A stretch of 26,135 nucleotides of DNA from Circinella minor (GCA_016758965.1 JAEPRB010000397.1:1-26135), one strand, 5' to 3'. Numbered from the stretch's first letter, positions 1 to 10,793 are shown. A program made the numbers and translations. Notes: generated by a model from the letters alone, not told the origin.

Positions 1-333
1 ATAATAAAGAGGTATCTAAAAAAGGAATAAACACGGACTCCGGTATTTTTTTTTTAATAATAAAACGATAAACATAAAATTTATGGTAACTTGTATATAT
101 AATATAAAGGCATATATTATAGAAGGGATAAAAATCAAATAAATCATTGTTTTTCTTTTGAACGAGTTTATCATAAAAATCTTCATTTTATCAAGTTTTT
201 TTTTATATTTGTTTTTAAGGCAATTTAATATAGCTATGGCAAATAACTGTTAATACGCTTACAACATTAGATGATGCATGAATATACAACTTTTGTTATG
301 CATACTTCTTGAAATATAATTGCAGTCAATGAC
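1..333. other. AT-rich flank left of the Harbinger element
   Basis: No credible gene is visible. The sequence is A/T-rich with homopolymer runs. It is the target DNA into which the Harbinger element inserted; its right edge is followed by the ATT that is duplicated on the far side of the element. Confidence 0.6.
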
Positions 334-336
334 ATT

Positions 337-361
337 AGGTCCTCTCAAGTTCGCAAATAAA
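337..361 (+). repeat. Harbinger left terminal inverted repeat
   Basis: The 25-bp end begins AGGTCCTCTCAA and is preceded by ATT. It matches the reverse complement of 4707-4731 with a single difference, at its 14th base. Confidence 0.92.
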
Positions 362-1007
362 AAATTTTTCCCAATTTTTTTTTTAACATAAAAGGAACAA
401 ATACCCGATTTTTTCCTTTTATAGAAGAATTCGTAACCAGTTGAAATAATCCTGGTTTTATCAGGATTAATGAGCATTATTTCTATATCAGGTGTACTAA
501 AATGACTGAAACGCGTTACTTTTCAAGGGGAGCTATTTCTTGTTGAACCAATAGAAATTAAACGAGAAAAGCGATAGTAGTAATAAATCAACAAGGCGCA
601 AAAGAACAATGTTGAACTTCAGTTTGTTATAATAAAATATTATCTCTATTCATATAAAGTCCTTATCAATGACAGTATCTCAATATGTGATATGTGTGTA
701 TGAAACATATGTAGTCTTCCGATTTGTTAATGATGATGATAATGACACTAAAATAAATGATTTTTATCCTATGCATTTTGCCGTTGATGAAACAATATAT
801 CAACGCAGCTGTCAAATAGTATCAGTAAAGAAGACGGACTTCTTTATTGTTAAGAGTCATTGAAACATACTGCAAAATACAAAAATCCCAGTGAAACGTA
901 TTTGATGAATACTGTATTTGAATATGTATGATTATAAATAACCGTCTTTATTTAGCCATTACAGATTGGGTACATCACTTCTTTTCTAACTAACAAACAC
1001 TTCAACA
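362..1007. other. Harbinger 5' region upstream of the Myb-like gene
   Basis: About 650 bp without a convincing gene, holding the subterminal sequence and presumably the promoter and leader of the downstream Myb-like gene. A 64-codon frame at 669-863 has no recognisable motif and is not called. Confidence 0.6.
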
Positions 1008-2438
1008 ATGCCTCGTGGACGACCTTCAGCTACTCAAATTCCTGGTACCTTACGATTTGACCTCAATGCAAACAACCAAGCACCATCTTCCATTCCTCCC
1101 CTCGCCATCTCAACACCAACACCAACATCAACATCAACATCAACACCAGCACCAGCACCACCTGTTACTTCTTCCTCTCCCACCCCTCTCGTTAGTGGAG
1201 AACATTATGATACTTTTGAAGATGAAGATAGTATTCCTTACCATGACGACGATGGAAGCGAGCATGAAGGTGAATTAGACTTGCTTGACGACTTCGCTCC
1301 TGTTGCATCTAACGAAAATATTCGCTGGAACGAGGTAGCGATCAGCAATTTGTTGGATGCTTTTCGGGATAATTACCATCGTGTAATGGATTCGAATGAC
1401 GAACAGCAAAGAAAGGGTATTTACAATGACATCCTGGAGCAATTAAAAGAAGGCGTGGCGTTCCATTCAGGGTTTTATCCAGGACAAGTTCAGGAGTTTC
1501 GTACATTTTTACAAGGAATCACGGTCAATAAAATGAAAAATAAGTGGAAATCCATGAGACAGAATTATGCCAAGATTCGAGGAAGAGTTCAGATGTCTGG
1601 TGCTTCACATCCAGAAGTCGACTGGCCATATTACGATGACATGGGTCAGATCTGTAAAGATGATCCTTCAATGCGTATGCCAGTCATATATCAAACAATG
1701 GATGTAGGTGCCACTGGTGCTGCTTTGATCACCTATGATTCATCTTTCGCTGATGAATTTGATGACGACGAAGAACCTGTTGCTAATGAGGAGTTAGTAC
1801 ACCAAGAAACAAACACACCATTACTGTCGTCATCTGCTCCTCCTCCTCCCCCATCAATGTCATCTCGAGTTTCTGCTCCTCCTGCCGCTTCATCATCGCC
1901 ACCATCATCCTCTTTTGCTCCTCCTACTACGTCATCATCAGTACCATCACCATCACCATCTTCTGTTCCTGCTAATCCAAGCTCAACAACAGCATCATCA
2001 TCATCATCATCATCATCCCAAGCCCGCACTAGAGGACAAACCAGCAGTCCAGGTATTGGTCGTGGTCGCCGTACTGTTTTGGATGTCGACCAAGTTGGTC
2101 AAGTTATGGCCAATCTTAATGAACAACATACCACCAGCAGCACACGCATTGTCGACAATTTCTTCACTCGGCTTGTGAATGAATCAGACAAGCGAAGAGC
2201 CGAACATGATCTTGCTGAGGCCAGAAGTGTGCGCCGCATGACGTCTTACCGCGCTGAGATGAGAGAGATGCATGACGATTTCATGTATGCATTTGACCGC
2301 TTATACGAATCAAACCGGGAAATGCTGGGATATGCTCGCATTGCATACAATGGGAATGGTCCTGTTCCGCTTCCTGCCAATATCACCCCTACTACCACAG
2401 AAGATGAAAATGAAGAAGATGAAAATGATGAAAATTAA
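1008..2438 (+). CDS. Myb/SANT-like DNA-binding protein of the Harbinger element
   Basis: A 476-residue single-exon protein. Residues about 105-215 form a Myb/SANT (trihelix or MADF-like) domain: RWNEVAISNLLDAFRDNY, a central KNKWKSMRQNYAKIRGR, then WPYYDDMGQI, giving the spaced tryptophans typical of the fold. Harbinger elements need such a second protein, which binds the element ends and brings the transposase to the nucleus. Acidic stretches (about 67-97 and the C-terminus) and Ser/Pro/Thr-rich tracts (about 30-60 and 265-345) surround the domain and look disordered. A charged helical stretch rich in Arg, Glu and Met follows at about 385-440. The start is the first ATG of the frame, in the context CAACAATGCC. 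The gene converges with the transposase gene, their stops about 330 bp apart. Confidence 0.88.
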   Translation: MPRGRPSATQIPGTLRFDLNANNQAPSSIPPLAISTPTPTSTSTSTPAPAPPVTSSSPTPLVSGEHYDTFEDEDSIPYHDDDGSEHEGELDLLDDFAPVASNENIRWNEVAISNLLDAFRDNYHRVMDSNDEQQRKGIYNDILEQLKEGVAFHSGFYPGQVQEFRTFLQGITVNKMKNKWKSMRQNYAKIRGRVQMSGASHPEVDWPYYDDMGQICKDDPSMRMPVIYQTMDVGATGAALITYDSSFADEFDDDEEPVANEELVHQETNTPLLSSSAPPPPPSMSSRVSAPPAASSSPPSSSFAPPTTSSSVPSPSPSSVPANPSSTTASSSSSSSSQARTRGQTSSPGIGRGRRTVLDVDQVGQVMANLNEQHTTSSTRIVDNFFTRLVNESDKRRAEHDLAEARSVRRMTSYRAEMREMHDDFMYAFDRLYESNREMLGYARIAYNGNGPVPLPANITPTTTEDENEEDENDEN

Positions 2439-2770
2439 ATAATAAAATCAATAGCAATAATAATAATAAAAATAATAAAAATAAAAATAAAAATAAACCA
2501 ATAAATTGTGTTGTGTTATAATATTTTCTCTAAATACTTTGAATTGAACGTGATCGGATGGTAGTTGATAATTTCGGATGACAATGCATAGCATAGAAAT
2601 ATCTATCGAGAGTATATAAAAGAAAGATAAATAAACGATATATAACTATATTGGCAATTGATACCATCAGTCAATTTACATAACAATAGTTGTGATGCAT
2701 TTTCGGATGTAAATGTGTTTATTTTTTATAACATGAGATAAAAATAAAAGCAATAGCTTACTTGATGTTA
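2439..2770. terminator. Shared 3' region between the two Harbinger genes
   Basis: A 332-bp spacer between two convergent genes. Just after the Myb-like stop codon there is AATAAA at 2440-2445, followed by a run of AATAA/AAATA words to about 2505, suitable as fungal polyadenylation signals on the plus strand. Reverse-strand signals are also likely in this A/T-rich stretch. No gene is present. Confidence 0.5.
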
Positions 2771-4531
2771 TCAAATACGTCGCAATGCACGTCTTGTCAA
2801 TCTACGTGATCGTCCTAGTGATCGTGTTGGCGCACGAGATCTCTCTGTTGTTGTTGGTTGCTCTTCTACAGGCACATATGCATCCAGAAGCTCTGAGCGA
2901 AATGCTTGTCCTTCAAGTCGTAGTTCATTTTCTAAGCGGGTGATCTCTGGTATGCTTATACGATCTGTAGTCAATCGTGGTGCCTCAGGAACAGGGTGAG
3001 ATGACGAAGCTTCAGAAACCAAAGGGAGTGGCTCTAAGCTGACTTCGATTCCTTGTCCCTCTGGATCTACATCATAGGGGCCATCGTCAACGAATGCTTC
3101 ATAAAGACGCACAGTTGCATCGCTCTGTGTTGCTGGATCTTCAACGTCATTTACACCCAAGCAAATGTTATGCAAGACACAACAAGCAATAATTGTCCGG
3201 ATCATTCTTTCTATATTGATCATATATAGATGCTTCCATAATGTTCGCCAGCGACTGACTAAAGCACCAAACGAATGCTCTACAACGATGCGACTAGACG
3301 AATGCATCTTGTTAAATATTTTTTGACGTCGATTGGCAGAGCTACGTGGAAAAGATGGAACCACTGTACGCATGACTGGAAAAGCAGAGTCTAATAAAAC
3401 AGTACTTAGATTTGTTGCTTATATTCATATTGTATATACATATTAAAAACTACTCACCAGCGATAATGTAGGTGCCATCCATACATACTTGATCGGGTAT
3501 ATTGACGAGATTTGTATATAACGCGCTTGTTGTGAAAGCACGTGCGTCATTTACACGGCCTTTTTGTATTGTTAATAAATATGTTAAATTTTTGATAACC
3601 ATAATCACTAACACTGCTTACCGGAATCACCATATTTTATAAATGTAAAGCGAGTTGAAGCATCGCATACCGCAAGTAAATTGAAAGAAGCATTGTTCTT
3701 TCTATCGACAAACATGTTTCCTCTTTTAGCTGGTTTTTGTATTATGACCAATTTCCCATCCATGACACCGATTACTTTATCCAGTCGTCGATGCCCTGCT
3801 CCTCCTTTTGTTTTAAATTGATGTGCCATCTCCTGCGTTCTTCGTAAGTCATTGGTTGGCCAGGTGATTTCTGTCTGACCCATTCGTTCTATTGCCTTAA
3901 TAAATCTATCTGTACAATTGTTCAAGGATCCATCAGGAATATCCAACAGGGCGCATACCAAACGAAAACCAAAATGAGAATTGGCAAAGCGCCAGAGAAC
4001 CACGGCAACCTGGATTTCTACTGGAATCCCCCCCTTCATTTGACTTCCAATATACTCTGGATCGCTTTTCAGCTTGTTTACCAGCAATTCAAAAGCACTT
4101 TTCGTAATACGATAGTGAGATTTGAACCGCTTACGCCCCTCAGCTAGATCGCTCAAATTGGGATGCGTAACTCTCCACCACCGGGAAGATTCATACGCTC
4201 GCTGTTGTCGCTGATGCGCGATTTCTGCTGTCATAAAAATAGGACATGCATGAAATATTTCATAAAAAATGTCCTGGTATACAAGTTTATACCTGAGTGC
4301 CGCCTGAGCCACTAATGGACCAAGGACTTCAAATGACATTTGGTCGATAACTCGTAAATAATTTCGATGACTAGCGAGCAGTTCTTCTTCTTCTTCCATC
4401 ATGGCATCCATCAAGTGTTGAAAGTGACGTCGGTGGTAAGCTGCTCCCTGAATTACAGCTAGATTCGTTTGACATTGCATGATGCAAGCATCTGTACAAG
4501 GATCTTGTCCAATTAAAGTACGATTGTTCAT
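2771..4531 (-). CDS. Harbinger DDE transposase, three exons, intact
   Basis: The exons on the minus strand are 4531-3622, 3559-3458 and 3390-2771, joined by introns with GTAAG...AG and GTGAG...AG ends. Splicing restores one frame of 543 residues. The DDE_Tnp_4-type catalytic residues are all visible: D258 in GVMDGK, D338 in IIADSAFP (the second intron lies inside this codon) and E375 in RIVVEHSFG. The D-E spacing of 36 residues and the following SRWRTL and ACCVLHNICLG match Harbinger nucleases. An N-terminal helical region (about residues 120-240) holds a likely helix-turn-helix, IQVAVVLWRFANSHFGFRLV. The C-terminus is Pro/Ser-rich and ends in a basic Arg-rich tail that may be a nuclear signal. 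It acts with the Myb-like partner to cut and paste the element. No lesion was seen. Confidence 0.92.
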
Positions 4532-4706
4532 TTTGTCAAGTTGAAATAAATAATATTATAAAACACGAAAGTATTACGAGAAAAACTCGCGTTGCGCGTT
4601 CCAGGTAGTTTAAAACTTTTAGCAGTCTCACAGGTACCCCGATTTCGTATTCCGTTTATAGTAAAATTATTTTTACCTTATATGTTAAAAAAGATTTTTC
4701 TCATGA

Positions 4707-4731
4707 TTTATTTGCGAATTTGAGAGGACCT
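4707..4731 (-). repeat. Harbinger right terminal inverted repeat
   Basis: This is the inverted copy of 337-361, ending GAGAGGACCT and followed directly by ATT (4732-4734). The 175 bp between it and the transposase start codon are noncoding and must contain that gene's promoter. Confidence 0.92.
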
Positions 4732-4734
4732 ATT

Positions 4735-5745
4735 GAATCATAATAAAAAAAAGTGATTGTAATTATTAATGGAATATATTACATCATAGATATTAATAAC
4801 GGCAACAATCATTGTTCAATAATGTTGGAGAAGTATACTAAAAATAACTTTCCTTCATAAAATATTGCTGAGTTAGGACAAAAAAAATTTTAAGCCAATG
4901 ACGTATAATTATGATTCCAAAATAAAAAAAAAATGACGGATATGACTAATTAAAGAAGTTTGTTGGAACTTGGTTATATAGACCAATAACGCTGGATAAT
5001 GATGTCAAAAGAAATAACTATGTAATTAATAATATATATCGTAGTATAAAGAAGCAACAACAATAACTGGTCATAACGTCAGATGCCAAACATAAAAATA
5101 AATAAAAAGAATGGCTAATATAGTTACAACAGGCTTGTTTGTTGTAAATAAAAAGACCCTTTTCGATTTTTTTTTGTACCAACGTGCATTAGTCTGCTGC
5201 ATTTACTGTAAAGCTTATATTTTTTTTTACTTTGTATACAACTCACGCACTGGTCAACTTTAGTTACATTTTTTATTATCAAACCGTTCCAAAGTATCAA
5301 TATGAAAGATATACAGATAAATCAAAATCAACAGAGCACCGATTCATCCAAATATAATACTATTCTCATTATAAACTTGATTTATTCTATCTGATCAACA
5401 TTATTTATTATGTATCGTGTTCAGCAAACTAATAATTTTTAAGTTTACTTTTTCTGTTTATAACCAAATAAAAGTTCATAATCCTCTTTATCATTACTAG
5501 ATTAATAAAAATAATAATTAAGTTCATTAATCTCTCTTTTTAATCTTCAATTTTTGTTTTTTTCTTTTCAGATATTTTTTTTCTATATTAAAGCCATTAC
5601 TACTTTTCTTTTCAACTGCTCTATTCAAGTATATAATAATATACAAAAACTTAAATTTTCTGTAAAATATAGTTACTCTCTTTTTTATTTGAATATATAC
5701 CTTACCACAGCATTGTTAAAACTTTGATCCATTACTCTATAATTA
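4735..5745. other. AT-rich spacer without genes
   Basis: About 1 kb of A/T-rich sequence. I see no reading frame, RNA gene or terminal repeat that can be supported. Confidence 0.6.
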
Positions 5746-5918
5746 TAATGACGGATCAGAAAAATCCGACGGATCCATAGATCTCAATCCGTTTACAATC
5801 CGGATTGTAGAATTACGATCCGAATCCGATCCGAATCCGTTGAGACACAATCCAAATCCGATCCAATCCGTATGAAAAACGGATCGGTTTATAAATCCGG
5901 ATTGTACTAAGATCCCTG
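5746..5918. mobile_element. hAT-like transposon end with ATCCG hexamers (remnant)
   Basis: The block is full of ATCCG, ATCCGA and CGGATC words in both orientations (for example ATCCGAATCCGATCCGAATC near 5819) and ends in CCCTG at 5914-5918. Read from the other strand it begins CAGGGATC, the usual form of a hAT terminus. The R repeat that follows is cut short exactly here, which fits insertion of a hAT into that repeat. I could not find the partner end to the left, so this is a remnant or a solo end. Confidence 0.5.
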
Positions 5919-6058
5919 GTAACCAACGGGTAAATACGTTAGGTAGAAGTATTTACCCGGCGACGACCCGGATTCCTGGGTTGGAATCGTCGCTTCGACG
6001 TCACACTTGGAGCTGACGCGGAACTGGGAACAAAACCCGCTTCAGACGCGACAAATAT
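5919..6058 (-). repeat. R repeat, copy 1 (truncated at the hAT end)
   Basis: This copy starts GTAACCAACGGG and ends GCGACAAATAT. It contains an 11-bp inverted stem (5927-5937 with 5949-5959, CGGGTAAATAC) around an 11-base loop; the core of this stem is kept in all four R copies of the window. Compared with the others it lacks about 20 bp on the left, lost at the junction with the hAT terminus. Confidence 0.8.
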
Positions 6059-6638
6059 GTCAGATCCGTTGTAAGTTTATATGACTAATCGCCGCACCTT
6101 AACGTTAACAATAATAACCAGGATTCTTCGGTAGATGAAACACAATAAACTATGCCACAAGGAAAATGATAATAAAGAAGGTGAGGAAGGTAAAATAAGA
6201 AACAAGTAGACTAGTTGATAATTAGATAGATAACTCGACAATTAGATAGTTTGTTAATTCGTTAATTGATTTAATTATTTTATTATTATTATTTTGGATG
6301 GTATTTATATAAAAACAAAATAAAAATAATATTTCCAAATATGAATATGAACATGACAATATTATTAAAATAATAATATTATGCAAACGACATGATCGTT
6401 GTCTTGATAAGAATAAGAAATAATGAAAATCAAAAATAAATAAATTAAAAACAGAATATGGATCAATATGATCCATACGAGACAACACAAAAGAATTAAT
6501 TAAAGATCATAAAGATGATCTTTCATAATAACATAAAAGGAAAAGGATATTATAAATGGGAGAGACGACGGAGGTAATAATAATAAATAATATAAATGGA
6601 AATAAGGGAGACAATGTATGAAAGAATATAGGAGGAAC

Positions 6639-6797
6639 AGATGGGTGATGAATAAAAGTAACCAACGGATAAATACGTTAGGTAGAAGTATTTACCCGGC
6701 GACGACCCGGATTCCTGGGTTGGAATCATCGCTTCGACGTCACATTTGGAGCTGACGCGGAACTGGGAACAAAACCCGCTTCAGACGCGACAAATAT
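6639..6797 (-). repeat. R repeat, copy 2
   Basis: A 159-bp copy in the same orientation as copy 1. It includes the AGATGGGTGATGAATAAAA segment missing from copy 1. The match with 20737-20896 continues slightly past its right end (ATTGACACG). Confidence 0.8.
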
Positions 6798-7823
6798 TGA
6801 CACGTGTGGTGCTTAGTGTTATATGTACGATTGACAAAAAAGGTAAGAATAAAATAGAAATAAAAATAAATAAAGAATAGAAAATAGAGGAAGAGAAAAA
6901 TGATAAATAAATAAATAAATAGATAAACGGGTTCAGAGAAGTTAAGGGTTGCGTGTAGTAAATAGTAAAGATAGAAATAAAATAAAATAATAGTAAAAGA
7001 AATAAACGAAATATAATCCAACGATGATTTCACTAAGATTATCCCAAACCAATAATGCAAATCCAATGTCAATACAATTCCCAACGATCAAATAACCAGA
7101 ATAAGATAATCTTTTATTAACAATTTTCTAATTGCTATTTATATTCGAATTCTAAAATAGAAAAGAGCTGTTTCTAACTAGTGAATATATGATCTATATT
7201 TCGATAGATAATCATATATAAGAGTACGGGAAATATTTCATATAATGGAATTATATCATTTAAAGTGTGACAACAAGATTGACATAACATACGGTAGGAA
7301 ATAAAAAGAGAAAATATCAGATAAGAAGAAGACAAAAATTAAAGAACAGGTATGATAAGGAAGGGTAAATAGGGCAACAAGATAAAGGTTTCAATATGAT
7401 GAATTAGCGTCGAGCATAAAAATCATGCTAATCAAAGAGGGTAGTAAAAATAAAAATACGGATTAGGAACTAACACGATAAGAAAAATAATGATAATACA
7501 ATAGTCATCATTAAATACAAATAAGTTAAAGAATAAAATAATACCGAGTATAAAATAACAATGATATACAAGGAATTACGTAAAGATATAAATAATATAT
7601 AGTAACAAAAGGGGATATTCTTCAAATAAAAAGATAAGGATTGTATCAGAAAATAAAAATAATAATAATAATAAGAAATAAAAGAGATGATAAGAAAATC
7701 AGCTATTTCGGGAGAAGGTTTCGGTAGAATATTTCTTCCCAAATTATGCCATATTCAGTGGCCAACTCCATCACGTGAGTGCCCAAAGTGGATGAGGCCA
7801 GAAAACCTCACACACAACGTGTC
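6798..7823. other. Purine-rich noncoding stretch and hAT target DNA
   Basis: From 6830 to about 7690 the plus strand is strongly A/G-biased (AAATAAAATAGAAATAAA-like). Frames on the minus strand are Phe/Tyr/Ile-rich shadows of this bias. 7688-7823 is less biased and lies directly beside the hAT end at 7824. A 118-codon frame starting at 7687 runs straight into the hexamer repeats and is not credible as a gene. Confidence 0.5.
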
Positions 7824-7965
7824 TAGGGTTATTCATCTCATCCGCTATCCGCTCATCCGATCCGCATCCGCATCCGCAAGAGCGGATGCGGATAGGCATT
7901 TGCGGATGCGGATGCGGATGCGGATAGGTATGGTATCCGATCCGACTATCCGTTCTATCCGCAAG
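7824..7965. repeat. hAT terminus with palindromic ATCCGC hexamer cluster
   Basis: TAGGG at 7824 is followed by repeated ATCCGC/GCGGAT words. 7866-7877 and 7882-7893 form a perfect 12-bp stem around a 4-base AAGA loop. Such subterminal repeats are likely transposase-binding sites. Confidence 0.6.
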
Positions 7966-9390
7966 TGTTCAGGTGTTTGGTTTTTTTTTTTTTTTTTTTC
8001 AAAAAAAAAAGTTGTTTCAAAAGATATCAAAATACAGCATTGAAAGAGCGAGTAATAATTTTAGTTCATTGAAGGAATAGTAAGTTATAAGTATTGGATA
8101 AAATAGTTGATTCATTTGCGAGATCCATTAAAACTTTTAGATCTATACTCATTATTTGACCTAATTCCCGAAATGTTAATTCCTAGTCGTCATACCATTT
8201 TGTATTACTGATATCACATAATATCCCGTTCATGCAACAACATTTGTTATAGATAATAATAATAAGTTATTTTATATTTTTATTATCATATTTCTCATTA
8301 TTCCTTATAATTCAACTAATTCTAAGATTCATTTATATATTACTTCCATCCTCTCATCCTTATAACAGTTGCCAAATAATCGTCTTCTAATGTTAAAAAA
8401 AAGAGATAAACCAATACATTACTAATAATATAACCTACCGTTTATCAATAATTACAAAGAAAAATCGAATGACAGAAGCATGGATACTAGTAAAATACAC
8501 GAATGGTAGTAATTATCATTATTATCATCGTAAATGGTCAATAAATAGTGAATATCATCAATATATCAATAAAATAATGTATATATTGCGTATGTTGTGG
8601 TGAAGTCATATTGAAAATGATCCAAGGAAGCAATATATGCTGTATTTCGCTATGCTGAAATAAAAAAAAATAACATAGTTCATTAATAAAATAGTGCAAT
8701 GTCATCCGGTATACAAGAGTACTGGGCGTTATGCAGAGATGAATAGCATTTCAGTGATGAGCACGAATAAAATAGATTTGTGAACGTCAAAATGTATAAT
8801 CGTATAGATAAAGATGTGTTCGTCGTTATAATTGGTGTAAGTTTGTAATAAGGTGTCATAATAAAAAAAAGTTTCGCGATTATTATAATAATCTGGTATT
8901 TAATTGCATGTGTATATATTCATATGTGTTAATGATCGGTAGATGTAAGAATAAATATTGAAATCCAGAAGGAACCAAGGGATGGAGTATGTATGTTGAT
9001 GTAAGAAGGCGAAAAGTAAAAAGAGAAAAGAAAAGTGAACAATAATAACAGAAAGAAAAAGAATTTTTGGGCAGGGAAATAAAAAAGAATAAGCTCAGCT
9101 TATTATTATTGGTGTAATATAATGTATATCGTAAATCAAAAAAGATTCTTTCTTATATATGCTTGCATAAATATGAAGTGATGTTAAAGCGTAATAAAAT
9201 AAAAGGGTTGTTATGACAACTGATTCCTTTAATAGCCCATATAAACCCATTATAAATAATTATTTCATATTAACATTATTACCCAAGAAAAAAAATAATA
9301 CACATAAAAAAAAATAACTACATAGTCAAAACCATCCACATCATACTTTATTGATAATATTGGATAAACAACCCCTCTTCCAAATACCTT
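7966..9390. other. AT-rich interior of the left hAT copy
   Basis: About 1.4 kb without a supported gene. A T-run followed closely by an A-run (7981-8010) could fold into a hairpin. The remainder is A/T-rich with no recognised motif. Confidence 0.5.
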
Positions 9391-9753
9391 CATCCGTATA
9401 TATCAATAACAATAATTTCATCTATTATCCTATATCCATAACACATGTTTGTTTTACAATCGTTGACAAAATCAAATCATAAGCTCTATATACTTAAAAA
9501 TAAAAAACAGAATAGCAACAGTGATTCAACTTGGAAGTGTGCATAATATATAAAAAAAAAGATGTAATACTTATCAATAATTATCATTATTGTATATGGC
9601 AAAAACTTGAATATCATTGATCGTGTCAGAGATAATAATATCTACCAAGTGAAGCAAGGTGTATTGGTAATAAAAATCAATAGCTAACAGTTCCGTGAAA
9701 GTATGGTTATTCAAGTATAGAAAAGGTTATTTCCTTCAACAAGTCGAGGATAA
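9391..9753 (+). repeat. W repeat, left copy
   Basis: From CTTCATCCGTATATATC onward this matches the reverse complement of the window's right end (26135 down to about 25760). The first 120 bp are nearly identical and the rest is more diverged. The match must continue past the window edge on that side. A 60-codon frame in the right copy is interrupted by TAG here, so W is probably noncoding 5' sequence of the hAT family. Confidence 0.8.
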
Positions 9754-9857
9754 ATGGCCAAGTACATGCCGGAATCGGAACAGCAGTTGCTGTATAGTTT
9801 AAATGTCACTGACAACGGCGATTATAAGCCAAGGACCATTGAGGAAGATGCATTGGC
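9754..9857 (+). pseudogene. hAT transposase C-terminal fragment
   Basis: About 31 codons read MPESEQQLLYSLNVTDNGDY and then a KPRTIEEDALA stretch. This aligns with MPESEQQRLNTSIDVDDGDY and its continuation in the right-hand hAT transposase. The preceding WAKY codons are present with one base missing. The homology stops near 9857, at the junction with the LINE ORF2 fragment on the opposite strand. No start or stop belongs to it, so it is a pure relic that dates the deletion and the LINE junction. Confidence 0.75.
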
Positions 9858-10793
9858 GCCGCGCTGACGACCAAAACGTTGCATAAATTGTTGTAATTCT
9901 TTTTTGAGTACTTCCCATGCCTCTTGAATAGAGTGTTGAGTTGCTAATTTTGGGCGAATTTTTGACAGGTGTTGCGCAAGTTCTTGCCGAAACTCTTTAA
10001 TCTGGGTGAAGGAAGGGTTTCCTCGCCAATAACTTTTGCCTCGGGGGCTGTCACCCATATTAATAAAGCTGGAAAGAATGCTGTGATCAGACCAAGCTTT
10101 GCATATATTTTGCACCGTAGCTCGAGAAATAAGTGGACGTAATGAGCGTGATGCAAAAATAAAATCAAGTGTTGAAAAATATGTATCACCATGACGATAG
10201 GTTGGTAACGGTGGTTGCGCCATGGTATCATTGATACAGTCTATAAAATTAGTATTCAACATAGCGCACCATGAGGTTGAGATGTGGTTATGGTGTTCTG
10301 TTGAGTAACAATTATAATTAAAATCACCGGCAATAATAAGGCGGTCGGTATATGGCAACGTGGTGTTGGTGAATATCAGTGAAGATTGTAAGTATTCAAA
10401 AAACTGGTGACGCTCGCGTAAAGAAGATGTTGCTGGAGCATATATTACCAGTAAATAAAAGGGGTTGAATATGTGAGGTTTCGATTGAATATAGGCAAAA
10501 ATTATTCGTTCAGTATTTGATGTGAGATCAATGTCAATTTTAGTGATAGTGATACCAGGGGAGAATGTCAATAGTCCACAGCGGGGTGTCTAAAGACTAG
10601 CCGAGGGTTGAAATTGAAGATTAAACAATTGACTGATATCATTGGTGTTGGCGTTGATTTCTTGTAATGCTAAAAGTTGAGGTTGTTGTTGACGAAGGTA
10701 TCTGATGAGAGAAGACCTGGCTTCAGAATTGTGAGTTTTCTGTAAACTGCTACAGTTCAAGGAACAAATTTTGAGAATATTGTTAGATGTCAT
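9858..10793 (-). pseudogene. LINE ORF2 fragment: AP-like endonuclease, RT missing
   Basis: About 312 codons from ATG (10793) encode an endonuclease/exonuclease/phosphatase-fold domain that would nick target DNA to prime reverse transcription. Its motifs are in the right order: SLNCSSL near the N-terminus, LALQEINA, LLVIYAPATSS, IIAGDFNYN, STLDFIFAS and AWSDHSIL (Asn, Glu, Tyr, Asp-Phe-Asn, Asp and Ser-Asp-His positions). An in-frame TAG (10590-10592, codon 68) interrupts it between PSASL and TPRCGLLTF. The frame ends at the junction with the hAT fragment near 9858. A full LINE ORF2 would continue with a reverse transcriptase for several hundred residues more. It is certainly non-functional. 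Confidence 0.85.

Larger units (their letters stand above)
334..4734. mobile_element. PIF/Harbinger DNA transposon, apparently complete
   Basis: The element is bounded by 25-bp inverted repeats (337-361 and 4707-4731, 24 of 25 matching) and flanked by ATT on both sides (334-336, 4732-4734), the 3-bp duplication size expected of Harbinger. It holds the two genes of an autonomous Harbinger: a Myb/SANT-like DNA-binding protein and a DDE transposase, arranged tail to tail. Neither gene has an internal stop once two introns are removed from the transposase. Similarity between the ends continues inward for several tens of bases: TTAACATAAAAGG near 383-395 is mirrored near 4673-4690. Size without the duplication is 4395 bp. 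It looks intact; activity is inference. Confidence 0.93.
5919..6797 (-). mobile_element. Modular repeat element R-X-R (left copy)
   Basis: Two direct copies of a roughly 140-160-bp repeat (R: 5919-6058 and 6639-6797) bracket a 580-bp AT-rich segment X (6059-6638). The X-R part recurs inverted at 19298-20033 with very high similarity over about 735 bp. There is no protein domain. An 88-codon frame in X (6222-6488, minus) is also open in the other copy, but it is low-complexity and probably fortuitous. The arrangement resembles a small non-autonomous retrotransposon with terminal repeats, but TG...CA ends and a target duplication were not found. The right-hand copy lies immediately upstream of a LINE ORF1 relic, so R and X could instead be LINE leader sequence. 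Confidence 0.6.
7824..9857 (+). mobile_element. hAT transposon copy, internally deleted and truncated
   Basis: The left end begins TAGGGTTATTCATC at 7824 and resembles the TAGGGCTATCTGC end at 21767. It is followed by palindromic ATCCGC hexamers, a long noncoding stretch and the W repeat (9391-9753), which is shared with the region upstream of the large hAT gene on the right. W then joins directly to a piece of hAT transposase C-terminus at 9754. In the right-hand copy these two segments are about 2.7 kb apart, so nearly the whole gene is missing here. The copy stops at about 9857, where LINE sequence begins. Confidence 0.6.

Noticed and set aside
669..863. 64-codon frame inside the Harbinger element
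   Set aside because: No motif, no known third Harbinger gene of this kind, and length within chance for this sequence.
6222..6488. 88-codon minus-strand frame also open at 19605-19838
   Set aside because: Low-complexity Ile/Phe/Tyr/Asn sequence from an AT-rich repeat; its presence in both copies follows from DNA similarity, with no sign of selection on the protein.
5919..6797. LTR retrotransposon or TRIM with R as LTR
   Set aside because: TG...CA ends, primer-binding site, polypurine tract and matching 5-bp duplications could not be shown, and one R copy directly precedes a LINE ORF1. Kept only as a possibility.
7687..8043. 118-codon frame on the plus strand
   Set aside because: It runs through a hAT end, hexamer repeats and a poly-T tract; its residues only mirror those repeats.
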